9,591 bases of DNA from NCBI GenBank assembly GCA_002469525.1, contig DKME01000105.1, positions 1 through 9,591 on the forward strand. The letters run 5' to 3'. This DNA is from Actinobacteria bacterium UBA7422. GTDB taxonomy: Bacteria > Actinomycetota > Actinomycetes > S36-B12. Positions 1 through 6,104 of this stretch are shown one piece after another; position 1 is the stretch's first letter; each line of letters starts with the position of its first letter. The position numbers and the translations under genes were made by a program. The notes beneath the pieces were generated by a model, which made no database searches, was not told the origin of the DNA, and saw only the letters and a list, made by a program, of their open reading frames with translations.

Positions 1-303
1 GAAGGACAGCCGATCGGTGCACACGTGACCCTCCGTGGTGATCGCATGTGGGAATTCCTCGATCGACTCCTGAGCACTGCATTGCCTCGCATTCGTGACT
101 TCCGCGGTCTTTCGCCAAAGCAGTTCGACGGACACGGAAACTACACATTCGGTTTGACCGAGCAGTCCATGTTCCACGAGATCGATCAGGACAAAATCGA
201 TCGCACTCGCGGAATGGACATCACGGTGGTAACAACCGCCAAGACCAACGACGAAGGTCGAGCATTGCTCCGGCTTCTCGGATTCCCATTTAAGGAGGCC
301 TGA
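1..303 (+). CDS. rplE: 50S ribosomal protein L5, C-terminal part (5' end outside window)
   Basis: This is the last 100 codons of L5, open from base 1 and ending at TGA 301-303. L5 binds 5S rRNA in the central protuberance of the large subunit and contacts S13 across the subunit bridge. Recognisable L5 blocks are TLRGDRMWEFLDRL, RDFRGLSPKQFDGHGNYTFG and the closing RGMDITVVTTAKTNDEGRALLRLLGFPF. The reading frame continues upstream without a stop, so an ATG inside the window is not the true start. The final codons AAG GAG GCC also carry the Shine-Dalgarno sequence of rpsZ, which starts 4 bases after the stop, so translation of the two genes is probably coupled. Identity is certain; only the N-terminal part is missing. 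Confidence 0.97.
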   Translation, partial: EGQPIGAHVTLRGDRMWEFLDRLLSTALPRIRDFRGLSPKQFDGHGNYTFGLTEQSMFHEIDQDKIDRTRGMDITVVTTAKTNDEGRALLRLLGFPFKEA

Positions 304-307
304 GCAC

Positions 308-493
308 ATGGCAAAGAAAGCGCTGATCCAAAAGCAGCAGAAAACCCCAAAGTTCAAGGTGCGGGGTTACACCCGCTGTAACCGGTGTGGTCGTCCACAT
401 GCGGTCTACCGTAAGTTCGGCCTGTGTCGCATCTGTGTACGTGAGATGGCACATGCCGGCGAACTCCCCGGAGTAACTAAAAGTTCCTGGTAA
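308..493 (+). CDS. rpsZ: 30S ribosomal protein S14, type Z (zinc-binding)
   Basis: This is a 61-residue S14 of the short zinc-ribbon type (also annotated rpsN type Z). S14 sits in the head of the small subunit and is needed late in its assembly. The zinc ligands are C24, C27, C40 and C43 (CNRC and CRIC), flanked by the family blocks RGYTRC, GRPHAVYRKFGLC and the C-terminal GELPGVTKSSW. Length is exactly that of the type; the zinc-free S14 is about 100 residues. The start is fixed by a perfect AGGAGG at 293-298, nine bases before the ATG, inside the end of rplE. It lies between rplE and rpsH as in other spc operons. A 63-base structured gap follows. Confidence 0.98.
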   Translation: MAKKALIQKQQKTPKFKVRGYTRCNRCGRPHAVYRKFGLCRICVREMAHAGELPGVTKSSW

Positions 494-500
494 ACCACGA

Positions 501-556
501 CGCTGTAGGTCCTCGGTAACGACCGGAGAAACCACAGCGAGGAAGGCCAAACGGCC
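501..556 (+). promoter_or_regulatory. Structured leader upstream of rpsH, possible translational control element
   Basis: The gap between rpsZ and rpsH folds well. CGCTGT (501-506) pairs with ACAGCG (534-539); then, after a bulged A507, GGT (508-510) pairs with ACC (531-533). Inside this, CGGT (514-517) and ACCG (522-525) close an AACG loop. Directly after, GGCC (545-548) can pair with GGCC (553-556), burying the last bases of the AGGAAGG Shine-Dalgarno (540-546) just before the ATG at 557. In E. coli, S8 represses the spc operon by binding an mRNA hairpin that mimics its 16S site. That this element does the same here is inference from its position ahead of the S8 gene. Confidence 0.45.
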
Positions 557-955
557 ATGACAATGACAGACCCGATTGCAGACATGCTCGCTCGTCTGCG
601 CAACGCAAATTCGGCGTACCACGACACCGTCTCCATGCCGCATTCCAAGATCAAATCGCATATTGCGGAGATCTTGAAGGAGCAGGGATATATAGCTAGT
701 TTCGACGTCGCTGACGCCGAAGTGGGCCAGACGCTCACCCTTAACCTGAAGTACGGACCCTCACGCGAGCGCTCAATCGCTGGCTTGCGTCGGGTGTCTA
801 AGCCAGGGTTGCGAGTCTACGCAAAGAGCACCAACCTTCCCAAGGTTCTTGGTGGTCTGGGCATTGCCATTTTGTCCACCTCGACCGGGTTGCTCACTGA
901 CCGCCAGGCCGCGAAGAAAGGCGTAGGTGGGGAAGTCCTCGCCTACGTTTGGTAG
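557..955 (+). CDS. rpsH: 30S ribosomal protein S8
   Basis: This is a 132-residue S8, the usual bacterial length. S8 is a primary binder of 16S rRNA helix 21 in the small-subunit platform, and in enterobacteria it also represses its own operon. The start block MTMTDPIADMLARLRNA and the C-terminal signature (LLTDRQAAKKGVGGEVLAYVW split around residues 112-132) are typical. A second in-frame ATG lies two codons on (563). The first is chosen because actinobacterial S8 proteins normally begin MTMTDP and because AGGAAGG at 540-546 is 10 bases upstream. The stop TAG (953-955) overlaps the ribosome-binding site of rplF, so the two are likely coupled. Confidence 0.98.
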   Translation: MTMTDPIADMLARLRNANSAYHDTVSMPHSKIKSHIAEILKEQGYIASFDVADAEVGQTLTLNLKYGPSRERSIAGLRRVSKPGLRVYAKSTNLPKVLGGLGIAILSTSTGLLTDRQAAKKGVGGEVLAYVW

Positions 956-963
956 GAGGAGCA

Positions 964-1500
964 ATGTCACGTATTGGACGAGCACCAGTCTCGGTGCCTG
1001 CAGGAGTAAACGTCACGATCAATGGTCAAGACATCTCGGTCGTTGGACCTAAAGGGTCCTTGGCAATCACGATCGCCCTGCCAATTGCCATTAAGCAAGA
1101 AGGCGACGAAATCCTAGTTACCCGACCTGACGATGAGCGTGATTCACGCGCATTGCACGGTTTGAGCCGCACTTTGATCGCCAATATGATCACGGGCGTT
1201 ACAACGGGTTATGAAAAAACCTTGGAGATCGTGGGTACCGGTTACCGTGTTGCAGCCAATGGGAGCGACCTTGAGTTCGCACTCGGATTCAGCCACCCGG
1301 TGGTTGTTAAGGCAACAGAGGGAATCACCTTTGCGGTTGAGTCTCCGATCAAGTTCAAAGTAATCGGAATTGATAAGCAGAAGGTCGGCGAAGTCGCTGC
1401 GAATATTCGCAAGATTCGCAAGCCAGAACCTTATAAGGGTAAGGGCGTTCGCTATGAAGGCGAAGTCGTCCGTCGCAAGGCTGGAAAGGCTGGTAAGTAA
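964..1500 (+). CDS. rplF: 50S ribosomal protein L6
   Basis: This 178-residue L6 binds 23S rRNA near the factor-binding centre and the base of the L7/L12 stalk. It opens MSRIGRAPVSVPAGV and ends with the L6 signature around PEPYKGKGVRYEGEVVRRKAGKAGK, as expected for the family, which has two similar alpha/beta lobes. The start at 964 is preferred over an in-frame GTG at 949, because 949 lies inside rpsH and because GGAGGA (955-960) sits just upstream of 964. The stop TAA (1498-1500) shares its last A with the ATG of rplR. Confidence 0.98.
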   Translation: MSRIGRAPVSVPAGVNVTINGQDISVVGPKGSLAITIALPIAIKQEGDEILVTRPDDERDSRALHGLSRTLIANMITGVTTGYEKTLEIVGTGYRVAANGSDLEFALGFSHPVVVKATEGITFAVESPIKFKVIGIDKQKVGEVAANIRKIRKPEPYKGKGVRYEGEVVRRKAGKAGK

Positions 1501-1883
1501 TGAGTTCCTTCGCCCCAAAGCTTGGCTCAGGCAGCAAAACTGCTGTTGGCCGCAAGCGTCGTCATCTTCGTGTTCGCAAGAAGGTGTCCGGCACCGCACT
1601 GCGTCCGCGTCTGGTTGTGAACCGCTCGACGCGTCACGTCTTCGCCCAACTGGTCGACGACGTTCAAGGCGTGACACTGGCTTCTGCGTCCACTATGGAA
1701 ACTGGTCTTCGCGGATCCGACGGCGATAAAACTGCCAAGGCACGCAAGGTTGGAAACGAACTTGCCTCACGTGCACAAAAAGCTGGGATCGACACGGTGG
1801 TTTTTGACCGCGGTGGCCATAAGTACCACGGTCGCGTAGCTGCTCTCGCTGAGGGCGCTCGCGAAGGCGGACTCACATTCTAA
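1500..1883 (+). CDS. rplR: 50S ribosomal protein L18
   Basis: This 127-residue L18, together with L5 and L25-type proteins, carries 5S rRNA into the large subunit. The basic N-terminal arm (KRRHLRVRKKVSGT, about residues 19-32) and the conserved blocks RPRLVVNRSTRHVFAQ and C-terminal FDRGGHKYHGRVAALAEGAREGGL identify it. The start codon overlaps the rplF stop as TAATG. An AAAGG at 1485-1489, inside rplF, is the only nearby Shine-Dalgarno-like sequence, so re-initiation after rplF is the likely mode. Length is within the family range for actinobacteria. Confidence 0.98.
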   Translation: MSSFAPKLGSGSKTAVGRKRRHLRVRKKVSGTALRPRLVVNRSTRHVFAQLVDDVQGVTLASASTMETGLRGSDGDKTAKARKVGNELASRAQKAGIDTVVFDRGGHKYHGRVAALAEGAREGGLTF

Positions 1884-1907
1884 TTTTTCGAACGGGAAGA
1901 GGTAACA

Positions 1908-2501
1908 ATGTCTGATACGTCGCGCCGCAGTGGTGGCGGAGGCGAGCGTCGGGATCGCAAAGATCGCGGCCCACGCGAGGAGAAGTCAAATCTGCTGGAG
2001 CGCGTAGTCGCGATCAACCGGGTTTCCAAGGTGGTCAAGGGTGGTCGACGCTTCAGCTTCACCGCACTTGTAATCGTTGGTGACGGTGACGGAAACGTTG
2101 GCGTCGGTTACGGCAAAGCCAAGGAAGTTCCGGCAGCGATCGCCAAGGGCGTTGAAGAAGCGAAGCGTAGTTTCTTCAAAGTCCCTCGCATCCAAGGAAC
2201 AATCCCGCATCCAATTAAAGGTGAAGCGGCCGCTGGTGTGGTCATGCTCCGCCCGGCTGCACCAGGTACCGGCGTTATTGCTGGTGGCCCGGTCCGCGCC
2301 GTATTGGAATGTGCCGGCATCAAAGACGTTCTGAGTAAGTCACTCGGATCCGATAATGCGATCAATATTGTTCACGCAACGGTTGCCGCGCTCAAGGGGC
2401 TTGAGTCCCCGGAGGCTGTCGCTGCTCGCCGTGGACTCCCACTAGAAGACGTCGCGCCAGCAGCTCTACTTCGGGCTCGCGCAGCAGGGGCAGGTGCGTG
2501 A
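1908..2501 (+). CDS. rpsE: 30S ribosomal protein S5
   Basis: This 197-residue S5 lies at the back of the small subunit near the mRNA entry site; changes in S5 are known to affect decoding fidelity and spectinomycin response. An arginine- and glycine-rich, low-complexity N-terminus (about residues 4-26), common in actinobacterial S5, precedes the double-stranded RNA-binding-like domain beginning LLERVVAINRVSKVVKGGRR. The S5 signature GDGDGNVGVGYGKAKEVPAA follows, then the C-terminal domain with GGPVRAVLECAGIKDVLSKS. The start has GGGAAGAGG 1894-1902 upstream. The TGA (2499-2501) overlaps the ATG of rpmD. Confidence 0.98.
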   Translation: MSDTSRRSGGGGERRDRKDRGPREEKSNLLERVVAINRVSKVVKGGRRFSFTALVIVGDGDGNVGVGYGKAKEVPAAIAKGVEEAKRSFFKVPRIQGTIPHPIKGEAAAGVVMLRPAAPGTGVIAGGPVRAVLECAGIKDVLSKSLGSDNAINIVHATVAALKGLESPEAVAARRGLPLEDVAPAALLRARAAGAGA

Positions 2502-2683
2502 TGGCGCAGATCAAGGTCACTCAGATCAAGTCAGAGATTGGCGGAACGAGTAATCAGCGCAATACGTTGCGTTCACTCGGACTCAAGCGAATTGGTGACA
2601 CCGTTGTAAAAGAAGACCGCCCAGAGTTTCGTGGAATGGTGAACACCGTTTCACATCTGGTGGTTGTCGAGGAGGTCAATTAA
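2501..2683 (+). CDS. rpmD: 50S ribosomal protein L30
   Basis: This 60-residue L30, one of the smallest proteins of the large subunit, has the family core IKSEIGG, QRNTLRSLGLKRIGDTVV and a C-terminal beta strand VSHLVVVEEV. The ATG at 2501 overlaps the rpsE stop (TGATG). A GTG one codon earlier (2498) is in frame, but it would give an extra residue and lose the standard MAQIKVTQ-type start. AGGGG (2486-2490) within rpsE can serve as ribosome-binding site. The gene's own 3' end carries GGAGG (2671-2675) for rplO. Confidence 0.96.
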   Translation: MAQIKVTQIKSEIGGTSNQRNTLRSLGLKRIGDTVVKEDRPEFRGMVNTVSHLVVVEEVN

Positions 2684-2685
2684 CT

Positions 2686-3126
2686 ATGACACTTAAAGTT
2701 CATCACCTGCGTCCGGCACCCGGTGCCAAAACCGCCAAAACCCGTAAGGGTCGCGGTGAGGCATCCAAGGGAAAGACTTCGGGTCGCGGTACCAAAGGCA
2801 CAAAAGCTCGCTACCAGGTTAAAGCCGGCTTTGAGGGTGGCCAAATGCCACTGCACATGCGACTGCCTAAGCTCAAGGGTTTTACCAGTCCGAACACCAA
2901 GGTGTACCAGGTCATTAACGTGGCTGCCATCGAAAAATTGTTCCCAGAGGGTGGCACGATTGGTGTTGCTGAGCTGGTAGCTGCCGGTGCGGTCCGTAAG
3001 GGTGAGTTGGTCAAGGTACTGGGTCAGGGAGACATTGCGGTCAAGGTTAATGTAACGGCAGACAAATTTTCTGGGGCAGCTCGTGACAAGATTGTCGCCG
3101 CGGGCGGTTCTGTAACCGAACTGTAG
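2686..3126 (+). CDS. rplO: 50S ribosomal protein L15
   Basis: This 146-residue L15 is a late-assembling large-subunit protein with a long basic extension that threads into 23S rRNA. The N-terminal extension, rich in Lys, Arg and Gly (LRPAPGAKTAKTRKGRG, then KGKTSGRGTKGTKAR), and the block GFEGGQMPLHMRLPKLKGF are diagnostic. The C-terminal globular part ends KIVAAGGSVTEL. It starts only 2 bases after the rpmD stop and uses GGAGG (2671-2675), spaced 10 bases. The stop TAG (3124-3126) is part of a 10-base palindrome in the gap to secY. Everything matches the family in length and content. Confidence 0.98.
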   Translation: MTLKVHHLRPAPGAKTAKTRKGRGEASKGKTSGRGTKGTKARYQVKAGFEGGQMPLHMRLPKLKGFTSPNTKVYQVINVAAIEKLFPEGGTIGVAELVAAGAVRKGELVKVLGQGDIAVKVNVTADKFSGAARDKIVAAGGSVTEL

Positions 3127-3150
3127 GATCCTAGGACCAGTAATCGATTA
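3124..3150. repeat. Two perfect 10-base palindromes in the rplO-secY gap
   Basis: TAGGATCCTA (3124-3133, including the rplO stop) and TAATCGATTA (3141-3150) are each perfect palindromes, separated by 7 bases in a 40-base gap. With no loop they make poor RNA hairpins, so if they mean anything it is more likely as DNA sites. Chance is a real alternative. Confidence 0.3.
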
Positions 3151-3166
3151 GTGAGCAGGAGGCCAA

Positions 3167-4465
3167 GTGCACATTAGTGCTTTCAGGGACGCCCTGCGTA
3201 CCCCGGATCTTCGCAAGAAAATCCTGTTCACACTCGGTTTGCTCGCGGTTTACCGCCTTGGTTCGGTCATGCCGACCCCAGGTGTCGACTACTCGGCGAT
3301 TCAACGGTGTATTGACGTCGTACAGGACAACTCCGTGTACGCACTGATCAACCTCTTCAGTGGTGGGGCACTTCTTCAGCTTTCGGTCTTCGCGCTGGGA
3401 ATCATGCCCTACATCACGGCCAGCATTATTTTGCAGTTGCTGACCGTGGTGATACCTCGCTTGGAAACACTGAAAAAGGACGGAAGCGCGGGACAGGCCA
3501 AGATTACGCAGTACACGCGCTACGTGACTATTGGTTTGGCCATTTTGCAATCGACCGCGATCCTTTCCTTGGCACGGTCACCCGGCGCACTTTTCCAAGG
3601 TTGTAATGAAGAGATTATTCCCGATCAAGGGATTTGGGTCATGCTTGTCATGATCACGGTGATGACGGCCGGAACGGCGATCGTCATGTGGTTCGGCGAA
3701 TTGATCACAGAACGTGGTGTAGGTAACGGTATGTCCGTGCTTATTTTCACTTCGATCATTGCCGTGATTCCAGCGCAGTTTGCCAATATTCTCAGTAGTC
3801 GCGGTGCATTCACATTCGCGATAACTCTCATAATCGGACTTATGGTTATCACGTTCGTAGTGTTCGTGGAGCAAGCTCAACGACGAATTCCAGTTCAATA
3901 TGCGAAACGCATGGTTGGCCGCAGGATGTACGGCGGAACATCCACCTACATTCCGCTTAAGGTCAACATGGCCGGTGTTATCCCGGTTATCTTTGCATCC
4001 TCACTTCTGTTCCTGCCGACCCTTTTCGTGCAACTCACTGGCAGTCAAGCAGGCTGGGCGCAATGGCTCCAGCAAAACTATGGAACTGGATCCGGACCGG
4101 TGTATCTGGCCACGTACTTCCTACTCATTGTGTTCTTCTGCTATTTCTACGTGTCCATCACGTTTAACCCAACAGATGTTGCCGACAACATGAAGCGTTA
4201 CGGTGGATTCATTCCTGGGATTCGTGCCGGACGTCCTACCGCTGAATACCTCGACTACGTGTTGACCCGATTGACCGCACCTGGTTCGTTGTACTTGGGC
4301 CTGATTGCGATTCTCCCGGTGTTTGCGTTCGACTTCTTGGGTGTCTCAACCCAGTTCATTTTCGGTGGTACGTCACTCCTGATCATGGTTGGGGTCGGAC
4401 TTGACACGGTCAAGCAAATCCAAGCGCAATTGCAGCAACGCAATTACGAGGGTTTCCTTAAGTAG
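3167..4465 (+). CDS. secY: Protein translocase channel subunit SecY
   Basis: This 432-residue SecY is the central pore of the SecYEG translocon in the cytoplasmic membrane. It passes unfolded proteins driven by SecA and inserts membrane proteins with the ribosome. Ten hydrophobic segments are visible, at roughly residues 17-34, 75-95, 116-136, 155-175, 186-204, 212-234, 265-290, 310-333, 374-394 and 396-413. SecY signature 1 is GGALLQLSVFALGIMPYITA (66-85) and signature 2 is around GVGNGMSVLIFTSIIAVIP. Cytosolic loops with EQAQRRIPVQYAKR (235-248) and FIPGIRAGRPT (348-358) carry the ribosome/SecA contacts, including R353. The start is GTG with AGGAGG at 3157-3162, only 4 bases away. Location after rplO is the standard one. 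Confidence 0.98.
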   Translation: MHISAFRDALRTPDLRKKILFTLGLLAVYRLGSVMPTPGVDYSAIQRCIDVVQDNSVYALINLFSGGALLQLSVFALGIMPYITASIILQLLTVVIPRLETLKKDGSAGQAKITQYTRYVTIGLAILQSTAILSLARSPGALFQGCNEEIIPDQGIWVMLVMITVMTAGTAIVMWFGELITERGVGNGMSVLIFTSIIAVIPAQFANILSSRGAFTFAITLIIGLMVITFVVFVEQAQRRIPVQYAKRMVGRRMYGGTSTYIPLKVNMAGVIPVIFASSLLFLPTLFVQLTGSQAGWAQWLQQNYGTGSGPVYLATYFLLIVFFCYFYVSITFNPTDVADNMKRYGGFIPGIRAGRPTAEYLDYVLTRLTAPGSLYLGLIAILPVFAFDFLGVSTQFIFGGTSLLIMVGVGLDTVKQIQAQLQQRNYEGFLK

Positions 4466-4474
4466 GAGCCACTG

Positions 4475-4504
4475 GGAACTTGAGTTCCGGTAGGCTTTCG
4501 TCGT
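4475..4504 (+). promoter_or_regulatory. Putative leaderless-type promoter of adk with an upstream dyad
   Basis: TAGGCT (4491-4496) fits the actinobacterial -10 pattern TANNNT and ends 8 bases before the adk ATG, so initiation would fall at or next to the A of the start codon. No clear Shine-Dalgarno lies there; GGTAGG (4489-4494) is the nearest and overlaps the -10. Immediately upstream is an inverted repeat GGAACT-TG-AGTTCC (4475-4488) that covers the spacer region and could be an operator. No convincing -35 is seen. Confidence 0.45.
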
Positions 4505-5068
4505 ATGCGCATCGTTTTCATGGGCCCACCAGGGGCCGGTAAAGGTACCCAGGCCGCGCTGCTGTCCAAAGAGCTTGGGATTCCACATATTTCAACAGGG
4601 GACATCTTCCGGGCAAATGTCAGTGAAGGCACTCCCTTGGGCAAAGAAGCGCAAGCGTTCATGGACGCGGGCGAGTATGTCCCAGACGGTGTGACTAATT
4701 CAATGGTCCGTGATCGACTGACGCATGACGACGCTCGACCAGGTTTCATCCTTGATGGTTATCCACGAACAGTGGAGCAGGTTGCTGAACTTGATGCAAT
4801 GCTGCGGTCAGCAGGCACTGCACTTGATCGGGTTATTGAACTCACGGTAGACGTCGACGTTGTAGTTGGCCGACTCGTGAAACGCTCCGCAGATCAAGGT
4901 CGCAGCGACGACACCGAGGACGTACTACGTCGTCGCCTTGAGGTGTACGCGGAACAAACAGCGCCACTCATTGAGGTGTACTTGGATCGCGAACTACTCA
5001 TCCAGGTTGACGGACTCGGGGACATCGCTGCGGTCACGGCTGCAATCCTTATCGCCGTGAGTGTGTAA
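4505..5068 (+). CDS. adk: Adenylate kinase (short-LID form)
   Basis: This 187-residue cytoplasmic enzyme interconverts ATP + AMP and 2 ADP, holding the adenylate balance. The P-loop is GPPGAGKGT (7-15). The AMP-binding region includes STGDIFR (30-36) and FILDGYPRT (81-89). The ATP/LID arginines appear in RLVKRSADQGRSDDTEDV and the following RRRLEVY. The LID is the short type without the zinc-finger insert; full-length bacterial enzymes are about 215 residues, and the mycobacterial enzyme is of the same short class. It follows secY by 39 bases, as in many bacteria. The ATG sits 8 bases after a -10-like TAGGCT, so the gene may be transcribed both from the operon and as a leaderless mRNA. Confidence 0.97.
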   Translation: MRIVFMGPPGAGKGTQAALLSKELGIPHISTGDIFRANVSEGTPLGKEAQAFMDAGEYVPDGVTNSMVRDRLTHDDARPGFILDGYPRTVEQVAELDAMLRSAGTALDRVIELTVDVDVVVGRLVKRSADQGRSDDTEDVLRRRLEVYAEQTAPLIEVYLDRELLIQVDGLGDIAAVTAAILIAVSV

Positions 5069-5076
5069 CAAGCACA

Positions 5077-5850
5077 ATGGTATTCCGAAAAAAAGAGCGT
5101 GTTCAGATCAAGACCCCGCAACAAATTGGCTTAATGCGTATCGCAGGCAAAGTGGTCGCAGACACTCTGGAAACATTGCGCGTCAACGTTAAACCCGGAG
5201 TCACAACAGGTGAGCTCGACGCGATCGCTCGCGAATGTATTTATGGTGCTGGCGCAACCCCGTCATTTCTTGGCTACTACGGCTTCCCTGCGGTTATCTG
5301 CACCTCGGTCAACGAAGAAGTTGTGCATGGAATCCCTGGTGGCCGTGTGGTCAACGAAGGTGATCTCGTTTCAATTGACTGCGGCGCGATTGTTGACGGT
5401 TGGCACGGGGATGCAGCGATTAGCGTCATCGCATCAAGTGAGCCTCTGCCAGCAATTCAACAGCTCTCAGACGTGACCCGCGCATCCCTTGATGCTGGTA
5501 TCCAAGCAGCAGTCGCCGGCAATCACATGGGAGATATCGGTTCCGCAATTGAAAAAGTGATCCGTAGCAGCGGCGACTATGGAATCGTTGAAGATTACGT
5601 CGGACATGGAATTGGCACTGAAATGCACATGTACCCGCCAGTACCCAACTACGGGCATGCAGGGCAAGGCCTCGAACTTAAAGTTGGCATGGTGCTCGCG
5701 TTAGAACCGATGGTGACTATTGGTTCACCCGAAGTGCTTACACTTTCTGATGACTGGACCGTTGTAACAACCGACGGAAACTGGGCCTCCCACTGGGAGC
5801 ACACCGTTGCGATCACCGAATCAGGTCCCCAGATCCTCACCATTCAATAA
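5077..5850 (+). CDS. map: Methionine aminopeptidase, type I
   Basis: This 257-residue enzyme removes the initiator methionine from nascent proteins after deformylation. All five metal ligands of the pita-bread fold are present: D101 and D112 (SIDCG and WHGDAA, 11 apart), H177 (GHGIG), E210 (ALEPM) and E241 (HWEHT). H84 (VVHGIPG) and H184 match the substrate-handling histidines of the E. coli enzyme. There is no zinc-finger N-terminal extension. The ATG is 8 bases after the adk stop, with no recognisable Shine-Dalgarno, so translation probably depends on ribosomes finishing adk. Placement next to secY and adk is classical. It is the last gene of the first unit, followed 3 bases later by a strong terminator hairpin. 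Confidence 0.98.
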   Translation: MVFRKKERVQIKTPQQIGLMRIAGKVVADTLETLRVNVKPGVTTGELDAIARECIYGAGATPSFLGYYGFPAVICTSVNEEVVHGIPGGRVVNEGDLVSIDCGAIVDGWHGDAAISVIASSEPLPAIQQLSDVTRASLDAGIQAAVAGNHMGDIGSAIEKVIRSSGDYGIVEDYVGHGIGTEMHMYPPVPNYGHAGQGLELKVGMVLALEPMVTIGSPEVLTLSDDWTVVTTDGNWASHWEHTVAITESGPQILTIQ

Positions 5851-5853
5851 AGC

Positions 5854-5882
5854 CCGAGTTTCCCAGTTCCTGGGAAACTCGG
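5854..5882 (+). terminator. Strong hairpin terminator after map
   Basis: CCGAGTTTCCCAG (5854-5866) and CTGGGAAACTCGG (5870-5882) form a perfect 13-base-pair stem with a 3-base TTC loop, 3 bases after the map stop. No T-run follows, which is common for actinobacterial terminators. The symmetry means it could also stop transcription coming from the right. Confidence 0.75.
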
Positions 5883-5892
5883 ACGTTACACG

Positions 5893-5920
5893 GGACAAAT
5901 CCATCAGATTTGTCCTTGTT
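5893..5920 (+). terminator. Second, T-trailed hairpin terminator
   Basis: GGACAAATC (5893-5901) pairs perfectly with GATTTGTCC (5907-5915) around a CATCA loop, giving a 9-base-pair stem followed by TTGTT. It starts 10 bases after the first terminator, making a tandem pair at the end of the secY-adk-map unit. Confidence 0.7.
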
Positions 5921-5943
5921 ATCCGGCTTGGCAGCCGCATAAC
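5918..5943 (+). other. Third stem-loop in the map-infA gap
   Basis: GTTAT (5918-5922) and CGGC (5924-5927) pair with GCCG (5934-5937) and ATAAC (5939-5943), with one C-C mismatch and a 6-base TTGGCA loop. It overlaps the T-rich tail of the second terminator, so the two may form in turn or mark RNA processing. Its function is not known. Confidence 0.4.
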
Positions 5944-5956
5944 GCAGCAGCAAGGT

Positions 5957-5995
5957 TGGCGAGACAGGCTGGCGGGACATCCTGGCAGGCAAGCC
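5957..5995. repeat. Three degenerate 13-base tandem repeats
   Basis: Units begin with TGGC at 5957, 5970 and 5983. Units 1 and 2 match at 10 of 13 positions (TGGCGAGACAGGC against TGGCGGGACATCC), and units 2 and 3 at 9 of 13. There is no protein-coding explanation, and chance in a GC-rich gap is possible. Confidence 0.35.
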
Positions 5996-6104
5996 TCGGG
6001 GGAAGTCGGACATTAAATCGGACAAAACACCGATAGTTGTCCATCCACCCCAGAAACTGGGAAAGTCGGCCGGGGAGAGGCGAGGGAGTGGATCGGACCC
6101 CAAC

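Noticed and set aside
290..661. Minus-strand open frame of 123 codons across rpsZ and rpsH
   Set aside because: It lies opposite two certain ribosomal genes, has no family motif, and is explained as a shadow of their codon use.
949..963. Upstream start for rplF inside rpsH
   Set aside because: It would bypass the GGAGGA site and add five atypical residues before MSRIGRAPV.
5807..6016. Plus-strand 69-codon frame starting inside map
   Set aside because: It begins in another frame of map and crosses the terminators, with no recognisable product.
5854..6069. Calling the map-infA array a named insertion sequence or MITE
   Set aside because: No target-site duplication is seen in the flanks, no transposase is present, and the outer arms are self-palindromic, which inflates the inverted similarity. 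It is kept only as a finding to test.
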